A DNA stretch of 64,000 bases from Niebla homalea. Lineage: Eukaryota > Ascomycota > Lecanoromycetes > Lecanorales > Ramalinaceae. The translations under genes and the position numbers were made by a program. This document shows, in pieces, positions 21,984-31,919 of this stretch. Position 1 is the stretch's first letter. Each line of letters opens with the position of its first letter. The notes below the pieces were generated by a model. It was not told the origin of the DNA, made no database searches, and saw only the letters and a program-made list of their open reading frames with translations. The stretch lies in the NCBI GenBank assembly GCA_019925105.1, contig JAHGAU010000017.1, positions 310,001-374,000 of the forward strand. Reading direction: 5' to 3'.

Positions 21984-23438
21984 ATGGATCAACCAACAGT
22001 ACACTCACAACCGTCTAATCCGCCATGGGCCGCAAAACCGGAAGTCCTCGCTGACATCTTCGGCCACAAGTACAACAAATCGTATATTCCAATGATCTAT
22101 GTCATCATCTGCTTTACGTTCGCATCCTACGTGCAAGGCAATACTCATGGCAGGTCCCCTTTGCGGTACCTGGCAGTCCTAGCTCTCGGTCTCAATCTCT
22201 ACATCATCGTGCAGAACCAGCCCACATTTAGCTATCACATTTTCTGGAGCAGTCTCATCTCCTCCCAGCTGGCCGTTCATTTCTTTGGAGGTGTGGATAA
22301 GCTCTTGCTTACGCGGTGGACTTATGAAGGATGTCACCGCGGAAGTGATATCCAACCTAGGCCTGGTAAGGAGGGATATCCTAGAGGCTCATCCCCCAAT
22401 ACCAAGTCAACGCCGCCCCCTACAAACATCTACCAAACACGTCCGACAACCCTATCCCGCACTCTCTGGGGCTTCCACTCCCTCATAAACTACCGCGCCA
22501 TCGCCACCCCGCACGCCATCTCCAAAGGCATCCACCCCATCCTACCACGCCAGACGGGGAGATGGTGGCTGGGCGCTTCTTCCTCTCCTCATCAAATCCC
22601 CAGCAAACCCGCCTTCCTAATCCACCACACCATCCGCGCCCTCCTAACATACCTCTCCCTCGACATCAGCAACCTCGTCCTCCCCTCCCCCTGGCCCGCC
22701 TCCCACGACAACCTCTTCCTCAGCCCTCGGATCGCCCCGCTGTGGGACCCCCGGGAGCTGACGTGGCGCTACGCCCTGTCCACCTCGCTCTGGATCCCCG
22801 CACTCCTAGTACTCAATCTAATCTTCGACATCTCGGCCGTCGCGCTGGTAGCCACGGGTCTCAGCCCCGTCGACGAATGGCCCGAGATGTTCGGCGCGCC
22901 CCTCTCCGTCGCCTGCACGCTCCGGGGGTTCTGGGGCGGGTTCTGGCATCAGTTGCTGCGGGCGCCGATGAGCAATTGTGCGGAGTGGGTGGTGTGTGAT
23001 GTGCTGAAGGTGGCGAGGCGGGGGACGGTGGTGGGGAGGTATGCGGTGCTGTACGTGACGTTCTTGCTGAGCGGGGTGGTGCATTATTACCAGGATGGGT
23101 GTCAAGGGCTGTGGGGGGGAAGTGTGGCGGTGTGGTATTTCCAGATGCAGGCGGTGGGGATTGTGGTGGAGGATGCGGTGATTGCTGTTTACCGCGGATG
23201 TGCAGGGGAGGATGGGAGGAGGGAGAATGGGGGAGGGAAGAGGCAATGGTATCATTGGACGCATCTGCTGGGGTTTTTCTGGGTGGCTACGTGGTTCGCG
23301 TGCTGGGATCTGCAGTGGAAGGGAAAGTACATGAGACAGCAGGCTCGGATTGGGGTGAGAGCGTTTCCGAGCTTGGTTGATGTTGTGCAGCAGGGGTATG
23401 GCCAACATGGGATGGGCTCTAGAGAAAAGGAATTGTAG
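21984..23438 (+). CDS. Wax-synthase-like membrane O-acyltransferase
   Basis: Polytopic membrane protein of 484 residues in one exon; I start at the ATG at 21984 (MDQPTVHSQ). Hydrophobic spans include YIPMIYVIICFTFASYV, LRYLAVLALGLNLYIIVQN and LWIPALLVLNLIFDISAVAL. The diagnostic part is SVACTLRGFWGGFWHQLLRA followed later by LYVTFLLSGVVHYYQDG. The RGFWxxFWHQ motif and the downstream membrane His are shared by the wax synthase/MBOAT-related family, which moves acyl or acetyl groups onto alcohols of lipids or secondary metabolites. The substrate is unknown, and I see no biosynthetic cluster around it. Codon use is more GC3-rich in the second half than the first. Confidence 0.8.
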   Translation: MDQPTVHSQPSNPPWAAKPEVLADIFGHKYNKSYIPMIYVIICFTFASYVQGNTHGRSPLRYLAVLALGLNLYIIVQNQPTFSYHIFWSSLISSQLAVHFFGGVDKLLLTRWTYEGCHRGSDIQPRPGKEGYPRGSSPNTKSTPPPTNIYQTRPTTLSRTLWGFHSLINYRAIATPHAISKGIHPILPRQTGRWWLGASSSPHQIPSKPAFLIHHTIRALLTYLSLDISNLVLPSPWPASHDNLFLSPRIAPLWDPRELTWRYALSTSLWIPALLVLNLIFDISAVALVATGLSPVDEWPEMFGAPLSVACTLRGFWGGFWHQLLRAPMSNCAEWVVCDVLKVARRGTVVGRYAVLYVTFLLSGVVHYYQDGCQGLWGGSVAVWYFQMQAVGIVVEDAVIAVYRGCAGEDGRRENGGGKRQWYHWTHLLGFFWVATWFACWDLQWKGKYMRQQARIGVRAFPSLVDVVQQGYGQHGMGSREKEL

Positions 23439-23581
23439 CACAATGACGCTTGAAGCGATTGATCATTTAGGCTATGTTTCTCTTGAAATTGGTGTTGATC
23501 TTGAATCGATAACGTTATTCCGAAGAATCATTGGTAAAAGGAGTGTTCCCAACGCCCGGTCCTCGATAGTACATACATAAG

Positions 23582-25102
23582 TCACGCAAGTGAAGTATCC
23601 ATCGTATCTTCGCTCCGTTGTTCGGCATTGACGTCCATTGCGGGAAACGTTTGAACAGCTGTGGAGTCTGTGGTATCCCCCACACCATGAACATCCCATT
23701 GCGCTGTCAGCTGAGATTCAGACTGCTCCATCTGTCGTGACACCGCCTTTTGAAGGAGCTCAATACATTCTCTGTTCCCGACCTTCCGAGCTAGATCCAA
23801 TGCATCCTGCCCGGAATCTTCCCTTAGATTGACGATCGTGCTTAGCTTTGTATCAAGTAACGTTGCTAATGTCTTTGCCGTTGCCGCATGAGGGGACCGT
23901 GATACCACGTAATGAAGCGCACTCTTGCCGTTGTTTGTATTTATGGCAAGTACGTCAGCGCCCTTTTCGATGAGTAATCGCACGGCGTTGTAAGACGAAT
24001 ACACGCCAGCTAGATGCAAGAGACTCATTCCGCTCTCCAATTGCTTGTTGATATCCATTCCTGTATCAAGGTAGGCTTCAATTGCCCACGAGCAGTCTTG
24101 ATAGATTGCACGGTTCATAGTGTCCGCTCGCAAGGAGTCTGGCAGCTCTGTGAATAGTGTGCGAATGGCAGTCGCCTCGATAAAAGCGTCGTTGGATTTG
24201 ATGTGTCCTTCGTAGATTTCAAGATCTAACAACTCCGCAAGCAAGCAAAAGCGTGCTAGATCCTCGAGCGAAGGATGTAAACTCGAACAACGATTTATAC
24301 GTTGCTTGTACATTTCAAAAAGTGTGGTCGTTTCAGCATTGAGCGTCTCAGGCTCTCTACATTTGTGAAGCTGATTTACCAGATGGAACTGGACTTTTCC
24401 CGCATTCCAGAAGTCGTAGCGTCTTTGGTAGAGGTCCTTTCGCGTATGACAGTACTGGATCCAAAATTTGAGATGAGTTTGAGAAATGACCACGTCCTGT
24501 AGTGAGACGTCCCAAAGACCCAATAGTCTCTCCTCAAAGTCGGCAAGACGCTCCGACTCAGCCAAAGCGTCAACATCAGTACATTGTCGCTCTCTGGCTC
24601 GCATATTATCCTCCTTTTCTGCCAGGAGTCTGCTAATGAGCGACTGCATCCCCCATTTGAAAGTTGAGCAATCTGCCAGCCCCTGTTCCAGCCCCTCTTC
24701 CATCCACCTTAGGTCATAGATTTGTTGGAGCCTACAGTGATTAATTAGTGAGTGAGACAGGGTCATACTGCGCAGAAAGCTTACAGAACGCTTGAGCTTA
24801 GGTTTTCAATGGGCGTAGTTGTTACCATAGCAGGCCCGGCATTCTCATTTTCTATCGCCGCCTCTTGGGTGACAGATCGATTTGCTGAGCATTCATATCC
24901 GTACTTCTGACATCGATCGCATGAGACACCTGGCCAGATGCGATCCTTCGGTAAACACTATTCCCAGCATTAGCTCACAAGCTGAGTGCCGTATGAAGGT
25001 TTTACGAAGCATCGGAATGTGACAATGGTCGCGAACCTTTTGCCTGTCGTGTCTACAGCGTTTGCACTTTGAAGGTGCTATCTTCTTATGTACTTTTGGC
25101 AT
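23582..25102 (-). CDS. Zn2Cys6 zinc-cluster protein with C-terminal ankyrin repeats
   Basis: Exons 25102-25037, 24957-24785 and 24731-23582 join in frame to 462 residues. Exon 1 ends ..CKRCRHDRQK and exon 2 opens CLPKDRIWPGVSCDRCQKYG, together forming a complete Cys6 cluster with C13, C16, C23, C35, C38 and C45 (CX2CX6CX11CX2CX6C). This fold normally binds DNA in fungal transcription factors. A helical middle region with no family I recognise follows. Near residues 340-430 come ankyrin repeats (GMSLLHLAGVYSSYNAVRLL, NNGKSALHYVVSRSPHAATA, DSGQDALDLARKVGNRECIE). Introns are 79 and 53 nt. An in-frame ATG at 25174 could add 24 residues. A regulatory role is inferred; the target is unknown. Confidence 0.82.
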
Positions 25103-25506
25103 GGCTGTGAATTGGGATGTGACCGAAGCGCTTTGGATTTCTTGATGTCTACACTGTGTACTTCGACTGTTCAAAATATTACCAGAGAACGTTGAAATTC
25201 CCGCTGCCGAACGTGAGGCATTGGCAGGATAGAGACTGTCGGGGCATTAATTATGAAGGAGTAAAGCGTAAGGAAAGAGGTTGAAGTTATATGCTTCCTA
25301 GACCTACGCTAATGCAGTGTGATGCATTAGCCCCAGCCTCGTCAATCAAGACGATCCGCCACCCCACCCTTGCTCATGGAATTCTGGCGGTCTGGTTGGT
25401 TGTGAGCATAGACTCGATAACTAATTGGTTCGGCTGTCTAATTTCTGCATTGCCAGCGTTGTGAGCCGAACAGGCCGACCACGCAGCTCTCACCTTACAT
25501 CATACT

Positions 25507-25711
25507 CGCTCCCACCTTTGCTGCTCTCACCTTCGCTCTCACCTTCTTCGCTCCCACCTTCGCTCCCACCTTCGTTCTCACCTTCGCTCTCACCTTCGCT
25601 CCCACCTTCGCTCCCACCTTCGCTCTCACCTTCGTTCTCACCTTCGCTCCCACCTTCGCTCTCACCTTCGCTCCCACCTTCGCTCCCACCTTCGCTCTCA
25701 CCTTCGCTCCC
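25507..25711 (+). repeat. 12-bp minisatellite, about 16 copies
   Basis: The unit is CTCCCACCTTCG alternating with CTCTCACCTTCG and some TTCTCACC variants. I count about 16 ACCTT cores over 205 bp. Because 12 is a multiple of three, all frames stay open through it and yield simple repeats such as SPSLPP on the plus strand and KVGAKVRA on the minus strand. I do not read these as genes. It separates the zinc-cluster gene from the next gene. Confidence 0.9.
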
Positions 25712-26062
25712 AATTTTAGCGGTGTCCAGGACGTTTCGTTTTTTGTTACTGGTCTTTGCCGCTTCGCTCTTCTGTTCTGTTTTGCACTCTCCTTCATCTC
25801 CGCATTATAGTCTTGGAAAGATTCTTAGTTTTTGTTTGCATTTTGAGCGATCCCTTCTCCATACTGACAATCTACTTGATGCCTTGGCCTAGATCTCTAT
25901 TCCGGTTGAGGATTCCCGATATCGACTTACCCACACCCCAGCTCAACATTGTTAGACACACTTCGTCAGGGTCACTGCAAGATCCTTACACCATACCATT
26001 GGCGATCCAGCTCGAAGATCGGCCCTCCCTATTGACATGCGCAATCATTCACAATACAGACC

Positions 26063-26617
26063 ATGCGACAAATATCTGGTCAGGAATACGTGACGTCGTT
26101 GCCAACTCCGGCCGGAGGCACCGACTTTACCGACTCCACAGTCGCTGGTACCAGCTTCTCTCGAAGCCCATGGTTGGAACCAGCAGGGTAGATCAGGTAG
26201 GCCTGGCGGTGTCAACACGTCAACGTCACCCATCGCTGACCAATGCAGACAATGCATTGCTGCAGCCATCCCTCAGAAGAGTCGCCATGTTACCAAGTCA
26301 GCCTTGGGCCTTTCAAGCATAGCGTCGTGCTTACAGAAGCATATCGCAACGCACATACTTGCCGGCAGGCTGCCACACCCTTCCTTGGTTACCACGTGTG
26401 GACGGAGAAAGCCTATGATGAAGTCGTCACCATCCGCTACCAGCTCGACAGGTGCAAGGTCGCATGGCTGCTCATGTTGCTCTTGATCCTGTCACCAGGT
26501 CTTGGTTTGACTGTGGGTTGGGCGTCACATAGAGCCGACGTTGGGGTTGGTGTCAGTGCAGCGGTGTTCGCGCTTGCGTCGTTTTTGCAAGGCTGGTTTG
26601 GCTGGCTAGAGGGTTGA
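26063..26617 (+). CDS. Small predicted membrane protein, two exons
   Basis: Exons 26063-26187 and 26266-26617 close in frame to 158 residues. The intron is 78 nt, with donor GTAGAT, branch point CGCTGACC and acceptor GCTGCAG. The N-terminal half is hydrophilic (MRQISGQEYVTSLPTPAGGT). The C-terminal half has YHVWTEKAYDEVVTIRYQLD followed by two hydrophobic spans (VAWLLMLLLILSPGLGLTVG, then ADVGVGVSAAVFALASFLQG). The hairpin resembles C-termini of uncharacterised fungal membrane proteins, but I cannot name the family. Other splice choices in this stretch give different N-termini; the C-terminal exon is the secure part. Confidence 0.5.
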
Positions 26618-27071
26618 TGAGAGAGCTTGAGACATTATGATGTATAAACCACTGTTGTTGTTGGTGGTGTTACGTCTGTACATTGACTTGTGCTGATGTG
26701 AATAAGATCCAAAGAATCTATACCCTGTCTGTTACATGTTAAAATTCAAGCATCTTCTTGCCATTGGGGCAGACCTCAATTGCCTCTTGCTGACTTATGT
26801 TCAAAAGTAGACGTCTTCAGAAAGGACATCCAGTGCCAAGCCTTTAGCGAATTGTTAGTAATCGCTTGAACACAACTTCCTTTTGTGATATATTGAATAA
26901 AAAACCCATGAAAGATTATGTCATTGTACATTGGCTTCAATATGCAGATCTAGACGCTCGCAAATGCTGCTTCAGACAACGGGGAATAGTTATAACCTCT
27001 TCTGATCTGGAACAACGCCGGTGCAAATGCTTCCCGCCAAACGCCAGAGTGGACTTCTTCGGGCCAAGAGC
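26618..27071. other. Intergenic between converging genes
   Basis: About 450 bp carrying the 3' ends of the small membrane protein and of MEF1. No gene seen. Confidence 0.5.
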
Positions 27072-29613
27072 TCATTTCTTGTTCTTCTCCGCAAGAGCCT
27101 TCTCATGCTTCGCTATCAATTCTTTCCTGTATGATTGTCAAATCCTTGAAACGCAAAAAGGATGGGAAGGAGAGCTACTCACTGCATTTGCATCGGCGCA
27201 GGGCTATAATGGCTGAACTCCATACCAAATTCCCCCTTGCCCTGCGTCGCTGCTCTCAATTGCGTGCTGAACCCGAACATGCCATGCAAACTACAATCAG
27301 CATAGAGTGTGAAGTCTTCTGGCCCAATGTCTGTGTCGCTGATGACAGCATTGCGCTTGTTCAGCAGCCCGACAATATTGCCCTGAAACTCATTTGGCGC
27401 GGTGATAGTAGTCTTCATCAGCGGTTCCAGGATTTGTGGCCTAGCTTGTGTGAATGCCTTACGGAAAGCCTGCTGCGTTGCGTTCTTGAATGCCATTTCC
27501 GAAGAGTCCGTCATGTGGGTGGCACCATCTTCAATCACCATCTTCGTGCCGAGCACTTTATGACCAAGCAGTGGACCCTTGGTGCATGACAACTGGAATC
27601 CTTTGTCGCAGGCAAACAGGAATTTCTCAGAGATATTCCCACCAGAGACCTGTTCTTCAAAGTTGTTGGCTTCAAGTTCGCCTGTCGGTTCCATCCAGCC
27701 AACGACCCGCGCAAAGTCTCCTGCACCTCCCGTCTGCTTCTTGAGGGTATGGTCGAAGGAAACCTTTTCGGTGATAGTCTCGCGGTAGGCGACTTGCGGC
27801 TGTCCGACATCGCAAGCGACACGGTATTCTCGACGCATGCGCTCAACATAGATGTCCAGATGCAGCTCGCCCATTCCGCTAATGATGGTTTCTTGAGACT
27901 CATTGTCAACGTGCACACGAAAGGTAGGATCTTCTCGTTGGAATCGGGCCATGGCCTTTGAGAAGCTGGAGAGATCTTTGTTGTCTTTGGGTTTGATGGA
28001 GAGCGAAATGACAGGTTCAGGAACAAACATGGAAGTCATCGAGTAGCCGAGTGCGCCGTCCGTAAAAGTATCACCAGATGCGCATTCTATCCCAAACACA
28101 GCACAGATCTCGCCAGCACCGACTTCAGTCACGTCCTCCATTTCATTAGAGTGCATACGGACGATACGGGGAACCTTGACCTTTTTAGATGTTCTGGCGT
28201 TGAAGACATGAAGCCCTTTGCGGAGGGCGCCCTGGTAGACGCGGATGTAGGTCAACTGACCAAAATTACTCTCTTCGAGTTTAAAGGCGAGGCCAACGAA
28301 AGGCAGGGAGTTGTAGGAGATGAGTTTGACAGGGGCTTCTGCTCGCCGTCTGTCCAGGGCCAGATTCTGCACTTCTGAGGGATTCGGGAGGTAGTCACAT
28401 ACACCGTCCAGCATCGGCTGTACAGACTTGTCTGCTAGTGCTGAGCCCATGAATACTGGCGTGAATTTCAGAGCGATCGTGGCTCGTCGTATTGCGGCCT
28501 TCATCTGTAGGATTGAAGGCGTCCTCTCGTCCAAGAACATCTCAGCAATTTCGTCGTCGACGTCAGCGAGGGTCTCTATAAGCTTCTTTCGCTTCTCCTC
28601 GGCCAGCGACTTGACGTTCGCTGGGATCTCGTCTGTAACGCGGACCATTTCGCCTTTAGTCCCTTCACTGTAGCTAGCCTTCATCTCAATTAGGTCAACC
28701 ACGCCTGTAAACCCGTCCTCCACTCCAATTGGCACCTGGACGGCCGCCGCGGGCAGTCTAAGCTTGTGCGTTATCTGATCAACAGCCTTGAAAGGATTTG
28801 AACCAGCTCGGTCCATCTTATTCACAAAACATACTCGTGGTACATTATATCTCTTCATCTGCCTGTCTACTGTGATAGTCTGCGACTGAACGCCTGACAC
28901 AGCGCATAGGATCATTACAGCGCCATCCAGCACACGTAACGCCCTCTCCACTTCTATTGTAAAGTCTATGTGCCCCGGGGTATCAATCAAATTGATGTGG
29001 TACGTTTCGTCTTTTCCTTTTTCGTTCTTGATCCAGTCGCAGTATGTTGCCGCTGATTGGATCGTAATGCCCTTTTCTCGCTCCAGATCCATAGAGTCCA
29101 TTTTCGCGCCCACCGCATCTTTACCACGCACTTCATGTATAGACTTTATGCGGCCGGTGTAAAAGAGGACTCGTTCGGTGGCGGTGGTCTTGCCGCTGTC
29201 GATGTGTGCCTGGCCTTATTAGCCAATAGCAGAATTTGCAAAGAAATCAATCTCACGGCAATGCCAATGTTCCGAACGTGAGAAAGCCTGGCGGCTTCTT
29301 GAGGCGCCAGGTTATCGATGATTGTTTCCTGCGCCAGATTTTCCGGCTCTGCGGCTTGCTCCAGCCTGGCAATGGTAAGTAACCTCCCCACAACAAAATG
29401 CAGCAGGAATAGTTACACTGCAGCGGCAGCACCTGCTTGTGTTCTTCTTTGCTGCCATCGTCGGTCTACCCGCAATGGACGAGAGACTATGGGGCGGAGA
29501 GATGTGGATGCACGTCTTCTTGGCTGAATGTAAATTGAGCTTTGCGGTATTCGGCATCTTTGCGATTGCAACAATAGCTGCCTCTGGACCTGGAAAGACG
29601 CATGCGCCCTCAT
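27072..29613 (-). CDS. MEF1: Mitochondrial elongation factor G1 (Mef1)
   Basis: GTPase that drives ribosome translocation in mitochondrial protein synthesis. Exons 29613-29417, 29365-29257, 29209-27183 and 27126-27072 give 795 residues in frame. Exon 1 is an Arg-rich targeting sequence ([20 protein letters not shown]). The junction of exons 2 and 3 builds the P-loop region [15 protein letters not shown], and then come [31 protein letters not shown] (switch I), [18 protein letters not shown] (G3) and [12 protein letters not shown] (G4). The EF-G domains II-V follow through [14 protein letters not shown]. The last exon adds [17 protein letters not shown]. Introns are 51, 47 and 56 nt. The gene is divergent from GPI14 across about 300 bp. 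Confidence 0.96.
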
Positions 29614-29912
29614 GACTAAGAAAGCGACAAGAGGTAAGGAAATAAGGGAAATTGTATCAACCTCGAGCAAAAGAAATGCCTCCCAAAAAGTTTCCTCAGC
29701 CTTACGAGATTCGATATGCATATCTCCGAAGTCAATCTCCGCCCAAACAATTACTGAAGCTCGTACAGACTCTTGAGACTCTCTGACCTCCTCTTCTCGC
29801 AACCGAACATCTTCTCAAGCTTGCTCTCAACTCGAGATCAACGCTTGAGAGCGTCCACATCAGCGGCACCATGCCGCCCAAAGCTTGAAGTTCCCTCTCC
29901 ACCCTCCCCGCC
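29614..29912. promoter_or_regulatory. Shared divergent promoter region of MEF1 and GPI14
   Basis: 299 bp lie between the two start codons, so both promoters must sit here. I see pyrimidine-rich stretches near the GPI14 start but no motif I would name. Confidence 0.5.
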
Positions 29913-31211
29913 ATGACCTTCTTCACCCCCTTCAAAATTCTATCACTCTCCCTCCTCCTTCGCCTCACCCTTCTCCTCTACGGCCTCTTCCAAGACACCT
30001 ACGCTCCTCTGCCCTACACTGATGTCGACTACTTTGTCTTTACCGATGCTTCCCGCTTCGTCTCCCACTCCACCTCCCCCTACGCACGCGCCACCTACCG
30101 CTACACCCCCCTCCTGGCCTACATTCTCCTCCCAACAACATGGTCGCCTCAGTATCTCTGCTTCAGCTTCGGGAAGGTGCTGTTTGCGACGTCAGACCTC
30201 GTAGCAGGATGGCTGATCTATCTCATCTTATCCGCCCAATGGAAGGGGAAGGAGGACGAGCGGGCGTTGAAGTTCGCGAGTGTGTGGTTGCTCAACCCGT
30301 TCGTGGCCACGATATCGACCCGAGGTTCATCGGAGGGGCTCTTGGGTGTGATGGTGATTGGTCTACTCTACGCGATCCTGCAGCAGCAGGTGGTGCTTGG
30401 GGGCATACTCCTCGGACTTGGGGTGCATTTCAAGATCTACCCCGTCATCTACGCGCCTGCACTCGTGCTCTACCTCTCTTCGCCCACTCAGCCCAGCCCC
30501 TCAACATCATCGCCACTCGCGCGTCTATATCATCGAGCAATTACCATCCCCAACTGGGCCAATTTCACCTTGACTCTGACATCCCTAATCACCTTCACCC
30601 TCCTCACCGTCACAATGTACCATCTAGAAGGATGGGACTTCATCCAGCACACCTACCTCCACCATCTCACCCGCTCGGACCACCGACATAATTTTTCGGC
30701 GTACAATACTCTCTTACATCTCTCATCTGCCTACACAGCAAATGCGCCCTCATCATTGCCCCCATTTGAACGCCTAGCTTTTCTGCCCCAACTCCTTACG
30801 AGCGCCGTCTTCATTCCTCTCTCCCTCGCTAAAAGAGAGATCGCATCCTGCATGCTCGCCCAGACCTACGCCTTCGTCGCTTTCAACAAGGTGGTGACGA
30901 GTCAGTATTTCGTGTGGTACCTTGTCCTTCTCCCACTATATCTCCCGGGGTCGTGCTTCTTGCGGCGTCCGCGGCTCGGGATACTAGCCCTGGCGCTGTG
31001 GGTAGGGAGTCAGGCGGCGTGGCTGCAGCAGGGGTATCAACTGGAATTCTTGGGAAAGTCGACATTTTGGCCGGGTCTGTGGGGAAGCGGGGTGGGGTTC
31101 TTGGGGGTGAACTGTTGGAGTCTAGGGGTGCTGATCCAAGATGTACGAAAAGGGAGAGGGCGAGGGCACGGTGAGAAGGCAGACGGGGAAAAAAAAGAAA
31201 AAGACTTGTGA
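29913..31211 (+). CDS. GPI14: GPI mannosyltransferase I (PIG-M/Gpi14)
   Basis: ER membrane enzyme that adds the first mannose to the GPI anchor precursor, using dolichol-phosphate mannose. It is a single exon of 432 residues, about the usual family length. The N-terminal span (ILSLSLLLRLTLLLYGLFQD) leads to YTDVDYFVFTDASRFV, which contains the DXD motif expected in the first luminal loop. Typical family text follows: SPYARATYRYTPLLAYILLP, LLNPFVATISTRGSSEGLLG, LGVHFKIYPVIYAPALVLYL and FNKVVTSQYFVWYLVLLPLY. The C-terminal tail is Lys-rich (GEKKEKD), as for some ER membrane proteins. The partner subunit Pbn1/PIG-X is not in this window. Confidence 0.94.
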   Translation: MTFFTPFKILSLSLLLRLTLLLYGLFQDTYAPLPYTDVDYFVFTDASRFVSHSTSPYARATYRYTPLLAYILLPTTWSPQYLCFSFGKVLFATSDLVAGWLIYLILSAQWKGKEDERALKFASVWLLNPFVATISTRGSSEGLLGVMVIGLLYAILQQQVVLGGILLGLGVHFKIYPVIYAPALVLYLSSPTQPSPSTSSPLARLYHRAITIPNWANFTLTLTSLITFTLLTVTMYHLEGWDFIQHTYLHHLTRSDHRHNFSAYNTLLHLSSAYTANAPSSLPPFERLAFLPQLLTSAVFIPLSLAKREIASCMLAQTYAFVAFNKVVTSQYFVWYLVLLPLYLPGSCFLRRPRLGILALALWVGSQAAWLQQGYQLEFLGKSTFWPGLWGSGVGFLGVNCWSLGVLIQDVRKGRGRGHGEKADGEKKEKDL

Positions 31212-31919
31212 ACTCAAGCATGATATTCGTACATGTGTAAAGGCGGACATAGGATTGCACTGTTCAAGAGATACCCATGTAGCGAACCAACCACTGGTAT
31301 GGAGTAAGAGGAAGCAATTCCATGATACGGGCATGGTGAGCCTGGTAAGCCTGCGTAAGGGATCTATGAGAGTTAAATAATTTCCATGATGTCGGTTTTC
31401 CTCAGAATGTCCTTCACTTGGATTGTCAATAATGCGGGTGGTTCGGACGACAGCATCTATTAATGTTCAGAAGATCGATTCGATTGTGCGGGTATAAATA
31501 TAGAAATTATAATCTGATAAACGAACGCTTTTGTGCATTAAGCGGCACTGCCGCAAATCCGCTTCGTGCCGTAAGGATGTGGTGGCTGTGCAAAGCATTT
31601 AATCGAGCACCTCAATTCCCCAATTCATCGACTTATCAAATCAAGCAGAGACACAATTTCGCTAGCCGCGCCATCATCATCTCAATTAAACAACACAGGA
31701 ATTGACAATTCCAACATTCTCCTTCGGATTTTTATCCTTGATCATGCTGCGTTGTAATACCGAATTCAGCCCCCCTTGACACCCAATCTGGGAGGGTTTT
31801 GCTCTCCGGGCTCAATCTCCTCTATCTAGCCTCCTCCCATTTCTTCGCCGTTCATCTAACGCATCTTCAATTCCATATCATCCGCCAATCACACATCCAG
31901 CGATCCCTTAGCGAACGAG
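31212..31919. other. Intergenic, upstream of the F-box gene
   Basis: About 700 bp, AT-richer than the flanking genes in 31440-31700. No gene or repeat recognised. Confidence 0.5.

Noticed and set aside
25425..25892. 155-codon frame made of SPSLPP repeats
   Set aside because: It is created by the 12-bp minisatellite, which keeps all frames open; flanking parts do not look like protein.
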